From NCBI RefSeq assembly GCF_014636935.1, contig NZ_BMES01000001.1, forward strand, positions 535,373 through 599,372: a stretch of DNA of 64,000 bases, given 5' to 3'. Source of the stretch: Alsobacter metallidurans. Lineage in GTDB: Bacteria; Pseudomonadota; Alphaproteobacteria; Rhizobiales; Beijerinckiaceae. Under the pieces are notes generated by a model. The model did not search any database. It had not been told where the DNA came from and saw only the letters and a program-made list of their open reading frames with translations. Positions 50,865-59,036 of the stretch are shown piece after piece. The translations under genes were made by a program, and so were the position numbers. Position 1 is the stretch's first letter; each line of letters opens with the position of its first letter.

Positions 50865-51725
50865 ATGGTCACCATCCTCTTTGACGGCATCGCATACGGT
50901 ATGCTCCTGTTTATCCTGGCGTGCGGCCTGTCGGTGACGCTCGGGCTGATGAACTTCGTCAACCTCGCGCACGGCGCCTTCGCGCTGGCGGGCGGCTACA
51001 TCACGGCGACGCTGATGAACCGGGCGGGATTCAGCTTCTTCCTGTGCCTGCCGATCGCGTTCCTGTTTTCCGCCCTGATCGGCGTGGCGCTGGAGCGCAC
51101 GCTCTACCGTCATCTCTATGACCGCAGCCATCTCGACCAGGTGCTGTTCACCATCGGAATCGTGTTCATGACCGTCTCGGCCGTGGACTACACGATGGGC
51201 TCCGGGCAGCAGATGATCAACATTCCGACCGTCCTGCGCGGCCGCATCGACCTGCTCGGCGGCAGCATCGGCGTCTACCGGCTCTTCATCATCGTGATCT
51301 GCGGCCTCCTTACGCTGCTGTTGCAACTCGCGCTGGTCCGCACCCGCTTCGGCAGCCGCCTGCGCGCCGCCGTGGACGATCCGCGGGTGGCCCGCGGCCT
51401 CGGCGTCAACGTCAACCTCGTGTTCGCCGTCACCTTCGCGATCGGTTCGGGCCTCGCCGGCCTCGGCGGCGCGCTGGGCGCCGAGGTGCTCGGCATGGAC
51501 CCCACCTTCCCGGTGAAGTTCATGATCTACTTCCTGATCGTCGTGACGGTTGGGGGCGCGTCCAGCATCACGGGCGCGTTCTTCGCTTCCCTGCTGCTCG
51601 GCATCGCGGACGTGGCCGGCAAATACTACGTGCCCAAGGCCGGGGCGTTTATCATCTACGCCATCATGGTGCTGGTGCTGATCTGGCGGCCGCAGGGCCT
51701 GTTCGTGAAAGGCGCGACCCGATGA
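50865..51725 (+). CDS. Branched-chain amino acid-type ABC importer permease (LivH-like)
   Basis: A 286-aa membrane subunit. The start ATG 50865 gives MVTILFDGIAYGMLLFILAC; upstream frame runs into the repeat and is not coding. About eight helices, with LGLMNFVNLAHGAFALAGGY, the family signature after TM2, and LRAAVDDPRVARGLGVNVNL, the cytosolic coupling loop. It overlaps the LivM-like gene by 4 nt. No obvious ribosome site. Confidence 0.94.
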   Translation: MVTILFDGIAYGMLLFILACGLSVTLGLMNFVNLAHGAFALAGGYITATLMNRAGFSFFLCLPIAFLFSALIGVALERTLYRHLYDRSHLDQVLFTIGIVFMTVSAVDYTMGSGQQMINIPTVLRGRIDLLGGSIGVYRLFIIVICGLLTLLLQLALVRTRFGSRLRAAVDDPRVARGLGVNVNLVFAVTFAIGSGLAGLGGALGAEVLGMDPTFPVKFMIYFLIVVTVGGASSITGAFFASLLLGIADVAGKYYVPKAGAFIIYAIMVLVLIWRPQGLFVKGATR

Positions 51726-52747
51726 CGGACATCGCCGCGGCCGCCGCCGTGCCGCAGATTTCTCCCGCCGCGGACGCGCGCCTGATGCTCGCCGCGGCGG
51801 CGCGCTGGCGCTGGTGGGAGTTCGCGGTCTGGATTGCGGCGCTGGCCGCCATCGTGGTGTTCCCCCGCAACCTGCTGCTGCTGAACGAGATCGCCATCCT
51901 GGCGCTGTTCGCGCTGTCGCTCGACCTGATCCTGGGCTTCGCCGGCATCGTGTCGCTCGGCCATGCCGCCTTTTTCGGCGTCGGCGCCTACGCGGCCGGC
52001 CTCCTCGGCAAATTCGGCTATGGCGACCCGTTCCTCGGCCTTGCGGCCGCCGCCGCCGTCGCCGCCGTGCTCGGCTTCGCCACCTCGTTCCTGCTGTTGC
52101 GCGGCTCGGATCTCACGCGCCTCATGGTGACGCTCGGCATCGCGCTGATGCTGCTGGAGTTGGCCAACCGTGAAGCCTGGCTCACGGGCGGCGCGGACGG
52201 CCTGCAGGGCGTCACCATCGGCCCGGTGCTCGGCCTGTTCGATTTCGACCTCTCTGGCCGCACCGCCTATCTCTACAGCCTCGGCGTGCTGTTCGTGCTG
52301 TTCCTGCTGGCGCGGCGCATCATTCACTCGCCGTTCGGCCTGTCTCTGCGGGCCGTAAAGCAGAACCCGCTGCGCGCCCGGGCCATCGGCATCTCGGTCG
52401 CGGTGCGGCTCGTCGCCATCTACACGCTCTCGGCCGCCTTCGCGGGCGTGGCCGGCGCGCTCAGCGCCCAGACCACCCAATATGTTTCGCTCGAAGTGTT
52501 CGACTTCATCCGCTCGGCCGACGTCATGCTCGTGCTGGTGCTGGGCGGGGTCGGCTATCTGTATGGCGGGATCTTCGGCGCCCTGATCTTCAAGCTCATG
52601 CAGGACTACCTGTCCGCCATCACGCCGCAATACTGGCAGTTCTGGATTGGCCTCGTACTCGTAATTCTCGTGCTGGCCGGGCGCGAGCGCATCGGCGCCC
52701 AGCTCACCCGCCTCTTTGCGCCGCTGCTGCGCTGGAGGCGCGCATGA
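51722..52747 (+). CDS. Branched-chain amino acid-type ABC importer permease (LivM-like)
   Basis: A 341-aa partner permease. Signature LDLILGFAGIVSLGHAAFFG; coupling loop LRAVKQNPLRARAIGISVAV; end region GVGYLYGGIFGALIFKLMQD. The N-terminal 30 residues are a cytosolic Ala-rich extension. The ATGA overlap with livH-like upstream and livG-like downstream gives tight coupling. Confidence 0.94.
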   Translation: MTDIAAAAAVPQISPAADARLMLAAAARWRWWEFAVWIAALAAIVVFPRNLLLLNEIAILALFALSLDLILGFAGIVSLGHAAFFGVGAYAAGLLGKFGYGDPFLGLAAAAAVAAVLGFATSFLLLRGSDLTRLMVTLGIALMLLELANREAWLTGGADGLQGVTIGPVLGLFDFDLSGRTAYLYSLGVLFVLFLLARRIIHSPFGLSLRAVKQNPLRARAIGISVAVRLVAIYTLSAAFAGVAGALSAQTTQYVSLEVFDFIRSADVMLVLVLGGVGYLYGGIFGALIFKLMQDYLSAITPQYWQFWIGLVLVILVLAGRERIGAQLTRLFAPLLRWRRA

Positions 52748-53496
52748 CGGTCGCGCTCGAGACCCGCAATCTTGTGAAGCGTTTCGGCGGCCTCGTGGCC
52801 ACGGACGACGTCTCCATCGCGTTCCAGAAGGGCGTCCGCTACGCGCTGATTGGCCCCAACGGCGCCGGCAAGACCACGCTCATCAACCTGCTCACCGGCG
52901 TGCTGCGGCCTACGGGCGGCGCGGTGATCCTGGAAGGCGCCGACATCACCGGCATGGCCCCGCATCGGCGCGTGCAGAACGGCCTCGCCCGCACCTTCCA
53001 GATCAACCAGCTCTTTCCCGAGATGACGCCGCTGCAGACCGTCGGGCTCGCGGTGTCCGAACGCCAGGGCCACGGCCGCGAGTGGTGGCGCCTCGCCGGC
53101 GGCAAGCGCGAGGTCATCGACGAGGCCGCCGCCATCCTGGAACGCTTCGGCCTTACCGACGTGATGGGAGCCGAAACCAAGGTGCTGCCCTACGGCAAGC
53201 AGCGGCTGCTCGAGATCGCGGTCGCGATCGCGTGCCGCCCGCGCGTGCTACTGCTGGACGAGCCCGCCGCCGGCGTGCCCGAGGAGGAGCGCCACGAGAT
53301 CCTCGACATCGTCGGCGGCCTGCCGGACGACGTCACCATCCTGCTGATCGAGCACGACATGGACCTTGTGTTCTCGTTCGCGCAGCGTATCGCCGTGCTG
53401 GTGAACGGCGGCCTCTTCATGGAAGGCGCCGCCAAGGACATCGCCGCCGACCCGCGCGTCCGTGAGGTCTACCTGGGCGAGGGCGGACATGGCTGA
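52744..53496 (+). CDS. Branched-chain amino acid-type ABC importer ATPase (LivG-like)
   Basis: A 250-aa ATPase. Walker A IGPNGAGKTTLINLLTGVLR, Walker B VLLLDEPAAGVPEEER, switch His in ILLIEHDMDLVFSFA. The signature loop reads VLPYGKQRLLEIAVAIACRP, the degenerate LivG form (YGKQR for SGGQR). An eight-base overlap joins it to the LivF-like gene. Confidence 0.95.
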   Translation: MTVALETRNLVKRFGGLVATDDVSIAFQKGVRYALIGPNGAGKTTLINLLTGVLRPTGGAVILEGADITGMAPHRRVQNGLARTFQINQLFPEMTPLQTVGLAVSERQGHGREWWRLAGGKREVIDEAAAILERFGLTDVMGAETKVLPYGKQRLLEIAVAIACRPRVLLLDEPAAGVPEEERHEILDIVGGLPDDVTILLIEHDMDLVFSFAQRIAVLVNGGLFMEGAAKDIAADPRVREVYLGEGGHG

Positions 53497-54217
53497 GCTG
53501 CTGGGACTCGACCATGTCGCGGCCGGCTACGGCCTCGCGACGGTGCTCAACGACATCAGCCTCTCGCTCGCGGATGGCCGGTCGCTGGCGCTGCTGGGCC
53601 GCAACGGCGCCGGCAAGACCACGCTGGTGAACACCATCGTGGGCGTCACAACAATGAAGGGCGGCGCGATTCGCCTCGGCGGCCGTGACATCACGCGGCT
53701 ACGCCCCGAGCAGCGCGCCCATGCGGGCATTGGCTGGGTGCCTCAGGAGCGCAACATCTTCAAGTCGCTCACCGTGGAGGAGAACATGACCGCCGTGGCC
53801 CGCCCCGGGCCGTGGACGGTCGCGCGCGTCTACGACATGTTCCCGCGCCTGCGCGAACGCCGCCGCAACATGGGCAACCAGCTCTCCGGCGGCGAGCAGC
53901 AGATGCTGGCGGTCGGCCGCGCGCTGGTGCTCAACCCGCGACTGATCCTCCTCGATGAGCCGACCGAGGGCCTTGCCCCCATCATCGTTGACGAGCTGCT
54001 CGGCGCCTTGAAGCGCATCATCTGGGACGAGGGCGTGTCCGCCATCATTGTCGAGCAGAACGCCCAAAAGATCCTGAGCGTCACTGACGACGCCGTGATC
54101 CTGGACCGCGGCCTCGTGGTCTATGCCGGCCCCAGCGCGGCGCTCGCGGCCGATCGTGACGCGCTGGAGACGCACTTTGGCGTCGCAGGGCGCGCCGGCG
54201 GGCGCGGCGCCGCTTGA
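53489..54217 (+). CDS. Branched-chain amino acid-type ABC importer ATPase (LivF-like)
   Basis: A 242-aa ATPase, start MAELLGLDHVAAGYGLATVL. Walker A LGRNGAGKTTLVNTIVGVTT, the LivF-specific GIGWVPQERNIFKSLTVEEN, signature NQLSGGEQQMLAVGRALVLN, Walker B LILLDEPTEGLAPI. Last transporter gene; the methyltransferase gene starts 53 nt later. Confidence 0.95.
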   Translation: MAELLGLDHVAAGYGLATVLNDISLSLADGRSLALLGRNGAGKTTLVNTIVGVTTMKGGAIRLGGRDITRLRPEQRAHAGIGWVPQERNIFKSLTVEENMTAVARPGPWTVARVYDMFPRLRERRRNMGNQLSGGEQQMLAVGRALVLNPRLILLDEPTEGLAPIIVDELLGALKRIIWDEGVSAIIVEQNAQKILSVTDDAVILDRGLVVYAGPSAALAADRDALETHFGVAGRAGGRGAA

Positions 54218-54270
54218 CGCCCGGGCCGCCCGCCCCGACAACCACGAAAAGCATTCCAGGGAGACGCCCG

Positions 54271-55389
54271 ATGACGAGCCGCACCGCCCCACCATTCCGC
54301 GCCGACATGGTCGGCAGCCTCTTGCGGCCCGCCGCCCTTAAGGACGCCCGCGCCCGCCACGCCGCCGGCGAGATCTCGGCCGAGGAGCTCACCGCCGTGG
54401 AGGATCGCGAGATCGCCGCCGTGGTGGCCAAGCAGGAGGCGATCGGCCTCAAGGCCGTCACCGATGGCGAGTTCCGCCGCTCCTGGTGGCACTACGACTT
54501 CCTCTGGAACCTCGATGGCGTCACCAAGGTGGAAGTCGAGCAGGGCATCCAGTTCTCGGGCGTGCAGACCAAGAACGAGGCCCCGCGCGTCACCGGCCAG
54601 ATCGGCTTCTCGGGGCATCCCTTCCTGCGCCATTTCCGCTTCCTGAAGGAAACGGCCGAGAAGAGCGGCAAGGGCTCCACGCCCAAGCTCACGATTCCGT
54701 CGCCCAGCATGTTGCACTACCGCTCCGGCCGGAAGCTCATCAACATGGGCCTCTACCCGGACATGAACGACTTCTACGCCGACCTCGGCCAGGCCTATCA
54801 CGGCGCGGTGCAGGCCTTCGCCAACGAGGGTTGCCGCTACCTGCAGCTCGACGACGTCAGCTTTGCCTATCTGTGCGATCCCGAGCAGCGCAAGATGCTG
54901 GCCGACCGCGGCGACGACCCGGTGCAGCAGCCGCACATCTACGCCGGCATGATCAACACCGCCATCGCGGGGCGGCCGAGCGACATGGTGATCTCCATGC
55001 ACCTGTGCCGGGGCAACTTCCGCTCCACCTTCGTGGCCAGCGGCGGCTACGAGCCCATCGCCGAGCTGCTGTTCAACGAGGTCAACGTCGACGCCTACTT
55101 CATGGAGTGGGACACCGACCGCGCCGGCGGCTTCGAGCCCCTGCGCTTCCTGCCCAAGGGCAAGACGGTCGTGCTCGGCCTCGTCACCTCCAAGACGGGA
55201 GTCCTGGAGCAAAAAGACGACATCAAGCGCCGCATCGAGGAAGCGTCCCGCCACGCCCCGCTGGACCAGCTCTGCCTGTCCCCACAATGCGGCTTCGCCT
55301 CCACGGAGGAAGGCAACACGCTGGCCGAGGACGAGCAGTGGGCCAAGCTGCAGATGATCGTCGACATCAGCCGCGAGGTTTGGGGCTGA
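54271..55389 (+). CDS. Cobalamin-independent methionine synthase-like methyltransferase (MetE C-terminal domain, YxjG type)
   Basis: A 372-aa zinc methyltransferase consisting only of the catalytic barrel, half the length of full MetE. It starts MTSRTAPPFRADMVGSLLRP behind CAGGGAGA. Zinc ligands are visible: His and Cys in VISMHLCRGNFRS, Glu in DAYFMEWDTDRAGG, Cys in LCLSPQCGFASTEEGN. VTDGEFRRSWWHYDF is the family's N-terminal motif. Such short proteins lack the folate-binding half of MetE and often use other methyl donors. It closes the Liv-type operon, so the transported compound may be its methyl donor or acceptor (inference). Confidence 0.9.
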   Translation: MTSRTAPPFRADMVGSLLRPAALKDARARHAAGEISAEELTAVEDREIAAVVAKQEAIGLKAVTDGEFRRSWWHYDFLWNLDGVTKVEVEQGIQFSGVQTKNEAPRVTGQIGFSGHPFLRHFRFLKETAEKSGKGSTPKLTIPSPSMLHYRSGRKLINMGLYPDMNDFYADLGQAYHGAVQAFANEGCRYLQLDDVSFAYLCDPEQRKMLADRGDDPVQQPHIYAGMINTAIAGRPSDMVISMHLCRGNFRSTFVASGGYEPIAELLFNEVNVDAYFMEWDTDRAGGFEPLRFLPKGKTVVLGLVTSKTGVLEQKDDIKRRIEEASRHAPLDQLCLSPQCGFASTEEGNTLAEDEQWAKLQMIVDISREVWG

Positions 55390-55428
55390 GGCGAGCGGGC
55401 GCTTCTCCTTCAGCAAACACAAATCTCT

Positions 55429-55534
55429 CCGTCATCCCCGGCGGCGCGCAGCGCCGGGAAGGGAATCCAGGGCAGCTGCGCCTTTGCTCTGGATCCCCTT
55501 CCCGACCTGCTGCGCAGGTCGCCGGGGATGACGG
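55429..55534. repeat. Dispersed intergenic palindrome, family B (copy 2)
   Basis: CCGTCATCCCCGGCGGCG, CGGGAAGGGAATCCAGGG; inverse CTGGATCCCCTTCCCG and CGCCGGGGATGACGG. Nearly identical to the copy at 17416, about 38 kb away. It lies directly after the methyltransferase gene. Confidence 0.9.
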
Positions 55535-55562
55535 CGGTGTGATGCAACGGTTGCCGCACCCT

Positions 55563-55647
55563 CCGGTCATTGCGAGCGAAGCGAAGCAATCCAGCCTAAC
55601 GCCCAACTTTTAGACTGGATTGCTTCGCCTCTGGCGCGCAATGACGG
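55563..55647. repeat. Dispersed intergenic palindrome, family A (copy 4)
   Basis: GGTCATTGCGAGCGAAGC with GAAGCAATCCAG; inverse CTGGATTGCTTCGCC and GCGCAATGACGG. Back to back with a family B element in the same 330-bp gap, so two unrelated repeat families share one site. Confidence 0.9.
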
Positions 55648-55670
55648 GCAGCCTGTCTGACCCGCCAACG

Positions 55671-55697
55671 AAAAAGGGGACCCTCGCGGGTCCCCTT
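55671..55697 (-). terminator. Intrinsic terminator of cheW
   Basis: GGGGACCC (55676-55683), TCGC loop, GGGTCCCC (55688-55695). Read leftward it is followed by TTTTT (complement of 55675-55671). It lies 23 bases after the cheW stop. Confidence 0.9.
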
Positions 55698-55719
55698 CTC
55701 GCATCCGTCGAACGGAAAC

Positions 55720-56208
55720 TCAGTTCAGGACGGTGGCGCTTTCGCGAACAACCGAGGCGAGGTCCAGAAGGGCGACGACTTCGTCGCCCTTCACCACCAG
55801 CGCCTGCAGGATGTCGTCGCCTTCTCCGGCGATCTCCGGGGCGGGGCGCAGCGACGAGATCTGGATGTCGACGATGTCCGACACGGCGTCCACCAGCAGT
55901 CCGGCGAGGCGCTCGCCGAGGTCCACCACGATCACCACGCTCGAGCGCGAGATCACGCTGGCGCCCAGGCCGAGGCGGCGTCGAAGGTCGTACACGGCGA
56001 TAATGGCGCCGCGCAGGTTGATGACGCCCAGCACGTGCGAGGCGGCGTTGGGTAGCGGCGTCGTCGGCTGCCAGCCCTTGATTTCGCGAACCGACGCGAC
56101 ATCAACCCCGAAGCTGCGGCTGTCGACCTTGAAGGTCACAATCCGCTGCATGGCCTCGGAGGACGCGTTGGCGCCGTAGTCGGCGAGAGTGTCGTAGGCG
56201 AGGCTCAC
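55720..56208 (-). CDS. cheW: Chemotaxis adaptor protein CheW
   Basis: A 162-aa coupling protein that links receptors to the CheA kinase. The start is GTG 56208 behind AGGAG. CheW fold: RIVTFKVDSRSFGVDVASVR, then VLGVINLRGAIIAVYDLRRR, VVIVVDLGERLAGLLVDAVS and DEVVALLDLASVVRESATVL. The Asn-Leu-Arg-Gly motif and the conserved Arg pair that contact receptor tips are present. No cheA, cheY or cheR is nearby, so it is an orphan adaptor that may serve the two receptors at 28761 and 33719. Confidence 0.95.
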   Translation of the reverse strand: MSLAYDTLADYGANASSEAMQRIVTFKVDSRSFGVDVASVREIKGWQPTTPLPNAASHVLGVINLRGAIIAVYDLRRRLGLGASVISRSSVVIVVDLGERLAGLLVDAVSDIVDIQISSLRPAPEIAGEGDDILQALVVKGDEVVALLDLASVVRESATVLN

Positions 56209-56445
56209 GAGGCGGCTCCTCAGGCAGACAAAATTCCGGTGCGCAGAAGCAACGGGCGCGCGGCCCTGATTCTGTGGTCAGGCTCTAGCGTTACCGGCAA
56301 TTCGTGAACGCTCTTTAAATTCCCCCCGGCTTACCGGCCTTCGCGCCGGATTCATTTTGAGGGAGCTTCGCCAAACCACCGCCGAACCGGGAACATGGGC
56401 CCCTGTCCGGCGTTCGATGGCGCGTGGTTAACGGAGTATGCGACG

Positions 56446-56523
56446 ATGTATTCGGGTTGGCTTTTGATGGCGGGGCTGTTGGCGGGGCTCGGGTGGCTTG
56501 GGAAGCTGGCGTTCCTGTCCTGA
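56446..56523 (+). CDS. Possible hydrophobic micropeptide (25 aa)
   Basis: ATG 56446 with ACGGAG about ten bases upstream gives MYSGWLLMAGLLAGLGWLGK and ends LAFLS. Almost the whole peptide could span a membrane, with one Lys near the end. Third positions are nearly all G or C. It is convergent with the HerA-like gene (14-nt gap). Too short for composition to prove coding; could be chance. Confidence 0.3.
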   Translation: MYSGWLLMAGLLAGLGWLGKLAFLS

Positions 56524-56536
56524 GCGCCTCCGGCTC

Positions 56537-58057
56537 TCAGCCGCTCGCGAACAGGTCGGGCGCCGCCGTGGCTTCCCGCGCGGCCACGGCAGGCTTGGGG
56601 GCCGCGTCCGCCGCCGCCGTCTCGCATCCGAGATCGGGCAGCGCCACGATCCGATTGCCGCGCAGGTCCGTCCGGCACACCACGATGCCGCGACTCTCCA
56701 TGTAGGCGATGATGCGCCGGGCCCGGGCCGGCGAACGGCTGCCGAACGCGCGCGCGATGTCGTCGTCGGACGGGCAGGGTTCCTTCTCAAGCGCCGCGCG
56801 GGCGATCAGCAGGAACACCGCCTGGATGTCCTCCTCGAGTTCGGCCGCGAACGCCACGGCCTTGTCCCAGGCCTCGTCCGCCTGGCCCGGCTGCGCGCCG
56901 GCCCGCGCCACCGCCAGCCTGCGCCGGAACGTGGGCAGGCCCATGGGCTCGCCCGAAACGCGGCGGATACGGCAGCGCACGAGAAAGTCCTGGTAGAGCA
57001 CCGCGATCGACGCGAAGGCGGCGTCCGGATCGGCCATGATCTCGCGCAGGATGTCGTCCATCAGTGCGGCGCGCTCCTCGGGCGCCATGGCGGGTGCGGC
57101 CTCGGCGGCCGGCTCGGCCGGACGATGGCGGGCGAGCTGCGCCATAATGTCGGCCGTGGTCGGCGGCGGGGCGACGCGCGGCCGGTGGACGCGCACGGGC
57201 TCCGGGTCCGGCGCCTCGAAGATCAGCTCGTGCATCCCCTCGGCCGGCGCGTCCGGCAGCGGCAGCAGCTTGGGGCTGGCGCTGCGCGCCTGTGTCTCGA
57301 CATCTCCGATGCGCATCGGCAGCGGCCGGCGCGACAGGGCGGGACCGAGCGCGATAAACCGCCCGCGCTCCAGGTCGCGGAACATCTCGGCCTGGCGCCG
57401 CTCCATGCCGAGCAGGTCGGCGGCGCGCGCCATGTCGATGTCCAGAAAGGTGCGGCCCATCAGGAAATTGGAGGCTTCCGCCGCAACGTTCTTGGCCAGC
57501 TTGGCGAGGCGCTGGGTGGCGATGACGCCCGCCAGCCCGCGCTTGCGGCCACGGCACATCAGGTTGGTCATGGCCCCAAGCGACAGCTTGCGGGCTTCGT
57601 CCGAAACTTCGCCGGCGGCTGCGGGCGCAAACAATTGCGCTTCGTCCACCACCACGAGCATCGGGTACCAGTAGTCGCGGTCGGCGTCGAAGAGACCGCC
57701 CAAAAACGCCGCCGCGCAGCGCATCTGGCCTTCCACGTCGAGGCCTTCGAGGTTCAGCACCACCGAGGCCCGGTGCTGGCGCACCCGCGCGGCAATCCGC
57801 TGCAGGTCGTTTTCGCTCTGGGCGGCGTCAACCACGAGGTGGCCGAACCGGTCCGCCATGGTGACGAAGTCGCCCTCCGGGTCGATGATCGCCTGCTGCA
57901 CCCAACTGGCGCTCTGCTCCAGCAGCCGGCGCAGCAGATGTGACTTGCCGGACCCCGAATTGCCCTGCACCAGCAGGCGGGTCGCGAGCAATTCCTCGAG
58001 GTCGAGAAGGGCGGCCGTCCCCTCGGACGTCAGGCCCATGTCGATCCCGGCTTTCAT
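56537..58057 (-). CDS. HerA-like / DUF87 ATPase (FtsK-HerA superfamily)
   Basis: A 506-aa P-loop ATPase. The start MKAGIDMGLTSEGTAALLDL follows a GAGGCG sequence. Walker A is VQGNSGSGKSHLLRRLLEQS near residue 35, and Walker B is PMLVVVDEAQLFAP. SLGAMTNLMCRGRKRGLAGV and VIATQRLAKLAKNVAAEASN give the sensor region with a conserved Gln and an Arg. The C-terminal 200 residues form a family-specific helical tail ending in a possible winged-helix (ARRIIAYMESRGIVVCRTDL). HerA relatives translocate DNA in repair or defence, but no NurA nuclease is present. Function here unknown. Confidence 0.85.
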   Translation of the reverse strand: MKAGIDMGLTSEGTAALLDLEELLATRLLVQGNSGSGKSHLLRRLLEQSASWVQQAIIDPEGDFVTMADRFGHLVVDAAQSENDLQRIAARVRQHRASVVLNLEGLDVEGQMRCAAAFLGGLFDADRDYWYPMLVVVDEAQLFAPAAAGEVSDEARKLSLGAMTNLMCRGRKRGLAGVIATQRLAKLAKNVAAEASNFLMGRTFLDIDMARAADLLGMERRQAEMFRDLERGRFIALGPALSRRPLPMRIGDVETQARSASPKLLPLPDAPAEGMHELIFEAPDPEPVRVHRPRVAPPPTTADIMAQLARHRPAEPAAEAAPAMAPEERAALMDDILREIMADPDAAFASIAVLYQDFLVRCRIRRVSGEPMGLPTFRRRLAVARAGAQPGQADEAWDKAVAFAAELEEDIQAVFLLIARAALEKEPCPSDDDIARAFGSRSPARARRIIAYMESRGIVVCRTDLRGNRIVALPDLGCETAAADAAPKPAVAAREATAAPDLFASG

Positions 58058-58176
58058 CAACGCCTCATACGCCACGCGCCCGACTCTGGGCGGAGTCTCT
58101 GCTAGCACGCCTTGGCGACGAGGTGCGCGGCGCCGGCGCCACGCTCCACAGGCAGCGCGGCGCCGCTCTGGCTGGC

Positions 58177-58857
58177 TCAGCTGAACTCGTCGAAGGCGCC
58201 GCTGCTGCCGCGCACCACCACGCGGGTGCCGGTGGGCACGCGGCGATGCAGGTCGATCACGTCCTGGTTGATCAGCCGGATGCAGCCGGACGATACGCGG
58301 GTGCCGATGGTCTGCGGCTCGGTGGTGCCGTGGATGCGATACAACGTGTCGCGGTCGCCCTGGTAGAGGTAGAGCGCGCGTGCGCCCAGCGGGTTCTCGG
58401 GGCCGCCCGGCATGCCGTTGGCGTATTCCTCGAGCTCCGGCTGGCGCAGGATCATGCTGGAGGGCGGCGTCCAGGTCGGCCACTCGGCCTTGCGCTTGAT
58501 TGTCGCATTGCCGCTCCAGCCGAAGCCCTCGCGCCCGACGCCAACGCCGTACCGCATGGCCCGGCCGCCTTCCTGCACCAGGTACAGAAACTTCTGGTCC
58601 GGATCGACCACGATGGTGCCCGACCGCTCCGCGCCGTCAAACGCCACGGGGCGGCGCAGGTAGGTCGGGTCGATCTCGTCGATGTTCACGGCCGGAACCG
58701 GGAACCGCTCGTCCGGCAATTCGCCATACATCGCGTAATAGGCCGGATCGAGGCCGGGCCGGCGCGGCATGTTCGACACCATCGGCATCGGGCGGGTGGA
58801 AACGCAACCGCCGAGCACGAACGGCAGGCCAAGGGCGACGAAACGCCGACTCATCAT
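58177..58857 (-). CDS. L,D-transpeptidase (YkuD family), lipoprotein
   Basis: Cell-wall cross-linking or lipoprotein-attaching enzyme, 226 aa. The start MMSRRFVALGLPFVLGGCVS has a lipobox (LGGC), so it should be lipid-anchored in the envelope. GGAGAG lies upstream. The YkuD domain runs from about 85 (RSGTIVVDPDQKFLYLVQEG). The catalytic site is YRIHGTTEPQTIGTRVSSGC and IRLINQDVIDLHRRV, holding the His and Cys of the HG...S-x-G-C-[IV]-R motif. It is transcribed toward the HerA-like gene, 119 nt away. Confidence 0.93.
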   Translation of the reverse strand: MMSRRFVALGLPFVLGGCVSTRPMPMVSNMPRRPGLDPAYYAMYGELPDERFPVPAVNIDEIDPTYLRRPVAFDGAERSGTIVVDPDQKFLYLVQEGGRAMRYGVGVGREGFGWSGNATIKRKAEWPTWTPPSSMILRQPELEEYANGMPGGPENPLGARALYLYQGDRDTLYRIHGTTEPQTIGTRVSSGCIRLINQDVIDLHRRVPTGTRVVVRGSSGAFDEFS

Positions 58858-59036
58858 GGGGAAAAACTCTCCGGAAAGCACGTGTCCGACCAATTCGCCG
58901 CTGACGGCAACGGTTCCGTTTGACGCACGTTTGTGAGCGAGTTGAGGCCAAACATGGTTTCCATGTCACGGTCGCCCCCATTTCGCCGCAGCGGCGCGGC
59001 TACGATCCTGTTCCTTTGAGCCGCCTGGGAGCCTTC

